This document shows, piece after piece, positions 38,701-41,700 of a stretch of DNA of 42,500 bases (position 1 is the first letter of the stretch; each line of letters begins with the position of its first letter). This DNA comes from Tubiluchus corallicola (Eukaryota; Priapulida; Priapulimorpha; Priapulimorphida; Tubiluchidae). The notes below the pieces were generated by a model. That model worked only from the letters and a program-made list of their open reading frames with translations, was not told the DNA's origin and ran no database searches. The stretch is taken from positions 1-42,500 of the forward strand of contig JAQGDQ010000936.1 in the NCBI GenBank assembly GCA_030141605.1. Reading direction: 5' to 3'. The translations under genes were made by a program, and so were the position numbers.

Positions 38701-41700
38701 GGCCAAGGTGTATGGAGATCCTGAGTTGGCCATATATATATATGTATGTGTAACAAAAGTAACGTATTAGAAAAAAACAATATTCTTTCAGAGACGATTT
38801 CCTTTTAGGTGAGAATCTGACATTATGTATGTTTTAGGTGATACCTAGGGAAGCTGAAGCTTACATAAGGCACGCAGTTGGCAATTCAAATTTCAATTTT
38901 AAGTTCGTAGTAACCGGTGACAGTAAAACAAAACAGTTAACAGTGTACAAAATGATGGAGTTAATAGGTTAATGAGATAGTCCACTGCAATAGAAGGCCA
39001 TTAAACAGACAAATGCCTATGTGATTTTCCTGCATTAAAACAGCTCCTTGCACAACAGCAAATCAAAGCTAGAGTCACATCTGCAAAGTGTAAAACTAGC
39101 AATACTACAACGATGACGGCTTGAGAAAAGCAGAAAAAAGTGCTTAAGTGCGAATGAAAACTCCATTACCTGACGATACGTAGCCACTAGTTCCATTACC
39201 ATTAGGAATTCCTACTGGCCGAACGCCGTACTTTGATTCCTCACGTCTGTAATTCATTTGGTCCCTCATGTACGGATCATGTCTATATATAATAAATATA
39301 AATAAACCTAACATATATATTATAACAAATATGTCATAATATAAATAAACCTAACTGCCAAAAAAGAAGAATTGAAGCAAGGGGAAAGAGTCGCTTCTAA
39401 ATTGCGTCCATCGTAACCGGGGGAAATTTTGAAAATTTTGTACATTTTCTAATTAAATTCTTTTACCCAAAGGCTAGAGTTCTGTATTTAAATTTCTGAA
39501 AGTTAATTTTTTATTTTAACAACAACTTATGTAAAAACTACGAATGTGTATTACTAATCAATTAAACAAAAAAACAGTAATTACAAACGGTGAGTGCAAT
39601 TTATACTCTAGGTGAAAGAATATATGAGTGCTAGTTCACAATACAAATTTACAATGCATTAATTATACTGACGACATTGCCTGCATTTTACAGAAAATTG
39701 TGCCAAGTCACTTTAGCCAAACAAAACTTAATAAGAAATTAGATTCAATTTTTTTTGTGAAGCAATGTCCATTGAAATCCATTATTGTTAATTCTTGTTA
39801 AAGTCAAAAACAGTGAACTCTGGGTAAAACAAATTTTTGCCCAACTCGAAGAATTTCAGCAGAATGGACGAAATCTTTTGTTTCTCCCACAAAAGAACAT
39901 CGCTTACTCAAAATATATCACTCAAATTTTCGCCTAACTCAAAGAATTCGGCAAGAACGGATGAAATCCTTCGTTTGTCGCACAAAAACATCGCTTACTC
40001 AAAATATATCACTCAAATTTTCGCCTAATTCAAAGATTTCGGCAGAACGGACGAAATCCTTCGTTTTTCCCACAAAAAACATCGCTTACTCAAAATACAG
40101 AAGTCAAAATTTTGCCTAACTCAAATAAAAAAATTATGGTCCGTTTAATCAAAATACATGTAATTTACTTTGCCTAAGTCAAAAATGTAATTTATACTCT
40201 AGAAAAATAAAAAGTTTCGTACAACTTAAAAACAGCATCGTCTTCGGGAAAATTCTGATGTCTTACAAGTCGCGTCCCCGATTATTTTCTCCAGGATTGA
40301 TCTTTCCGGGAAAGTCCCAGTCGTGTTGTTCAACAGTGTTGTGTACGTGTTCTTTTGTAACATGAAAAAATCGTGTTTCACTACATAATTTGTTATTCTT
40401 TATGTAACTGTCATCATATTTCGTCGTTTATGTATAGAAGGGTTGATTTTCTGCCTTTTATTTAGCTCGCCATCTGGAGCAAGGGTTAAGAGTTTCTATG
40501 CAGAAAAATGGTCAACATCGCCTAACTAAGTTTTTTTCAGTTCAGTTGGATTTGAGTTATGCAGAGTTTACTGTATTAAAACTTGATACGCGATTAACGC
40601 GAGTAGGTTAAACCAAGCGCAAAAAGTAAAATTCAGTTACTGATAAATTTAATAAATATACCTGTATGGTTCACTTCTGGAGGAAACTGCATCATCTTGT
40701 CTCCTGGCATAAGGGTCATGGTAGTTACTATAACCACGCGGTGAATGATCAATGCGCCTCATGTAAGGGTCGTACCCACTGTGCCCACTGAAAGACAGAA
40801 AATACAGTCAGAAAATTGATCTTCTGGCATAGGGGTCATGGTAGTTACTATAACCACGCGGTGAATGATCAATGAGCCTCATGTAAGGGTCGTACCCGCT
40901 GTGCCCACTGAAAGACAGAAAATACAGTCAGAAAATTGATCTTCTGGCATAGGGGTCATGGTAGTTACTATAACCACACGGTGAATGATCAATGCACCTC
41001 ATGTAAGGGTCGTACCCGCTGTGCCCACTGAAAGACAGAAAATACAGTCAGAAAACTGATCTCCTGGCATAGGGGTCATGGTAGTTACTATAACCACGTG
41101 GTGAATGATCATTGCGGCTCATGTAAGGGCCGTACCCGCTGTGCCCACTGAAAGACAGAAAATACAGTCAGAAAATTGATCTTCTGGCATAAGGGTCATG
41201 GCAGTTACTATAACCACATGGTGAATGATCAATGCGGCTCATGTAAGGGCCGTACCCGCTGTGCCCACTGAAAGACAGAAAATACAGTCAGAAAATTGAT
41301 CTTCTGGCATAGGGGTCATGGCAGTTACTATAACCACATGGTGAATGATCAATGTGCCTCATGTAAGGGTCGTACCCGCTGTGCCCACTGAAAGACAGAC
41401 AATACAGTCAGAAAATTGATTTGCCTTTGCAGAAGTCAATCCAAAATCAAGCCAATGGACTCTATTATTTATTTCCCAAACACAACTCCCTATAAGCACA
41501 ATCTTTGTAAACAACTGATGTATTCTTTACCTCTTTGCCATACTGAACGTTTTAAAAGTAGTTTTATACCACACGCACTTTTTAATTATTGGTAAGTTCA
41601 TTACTACTGTTTACACAGTGACACGAGATGTTATAATAATGGATTTTAATAAAATTAATTTTAACTTAAATTATTGTCTTTTAAATGTAATTTAAACTTC

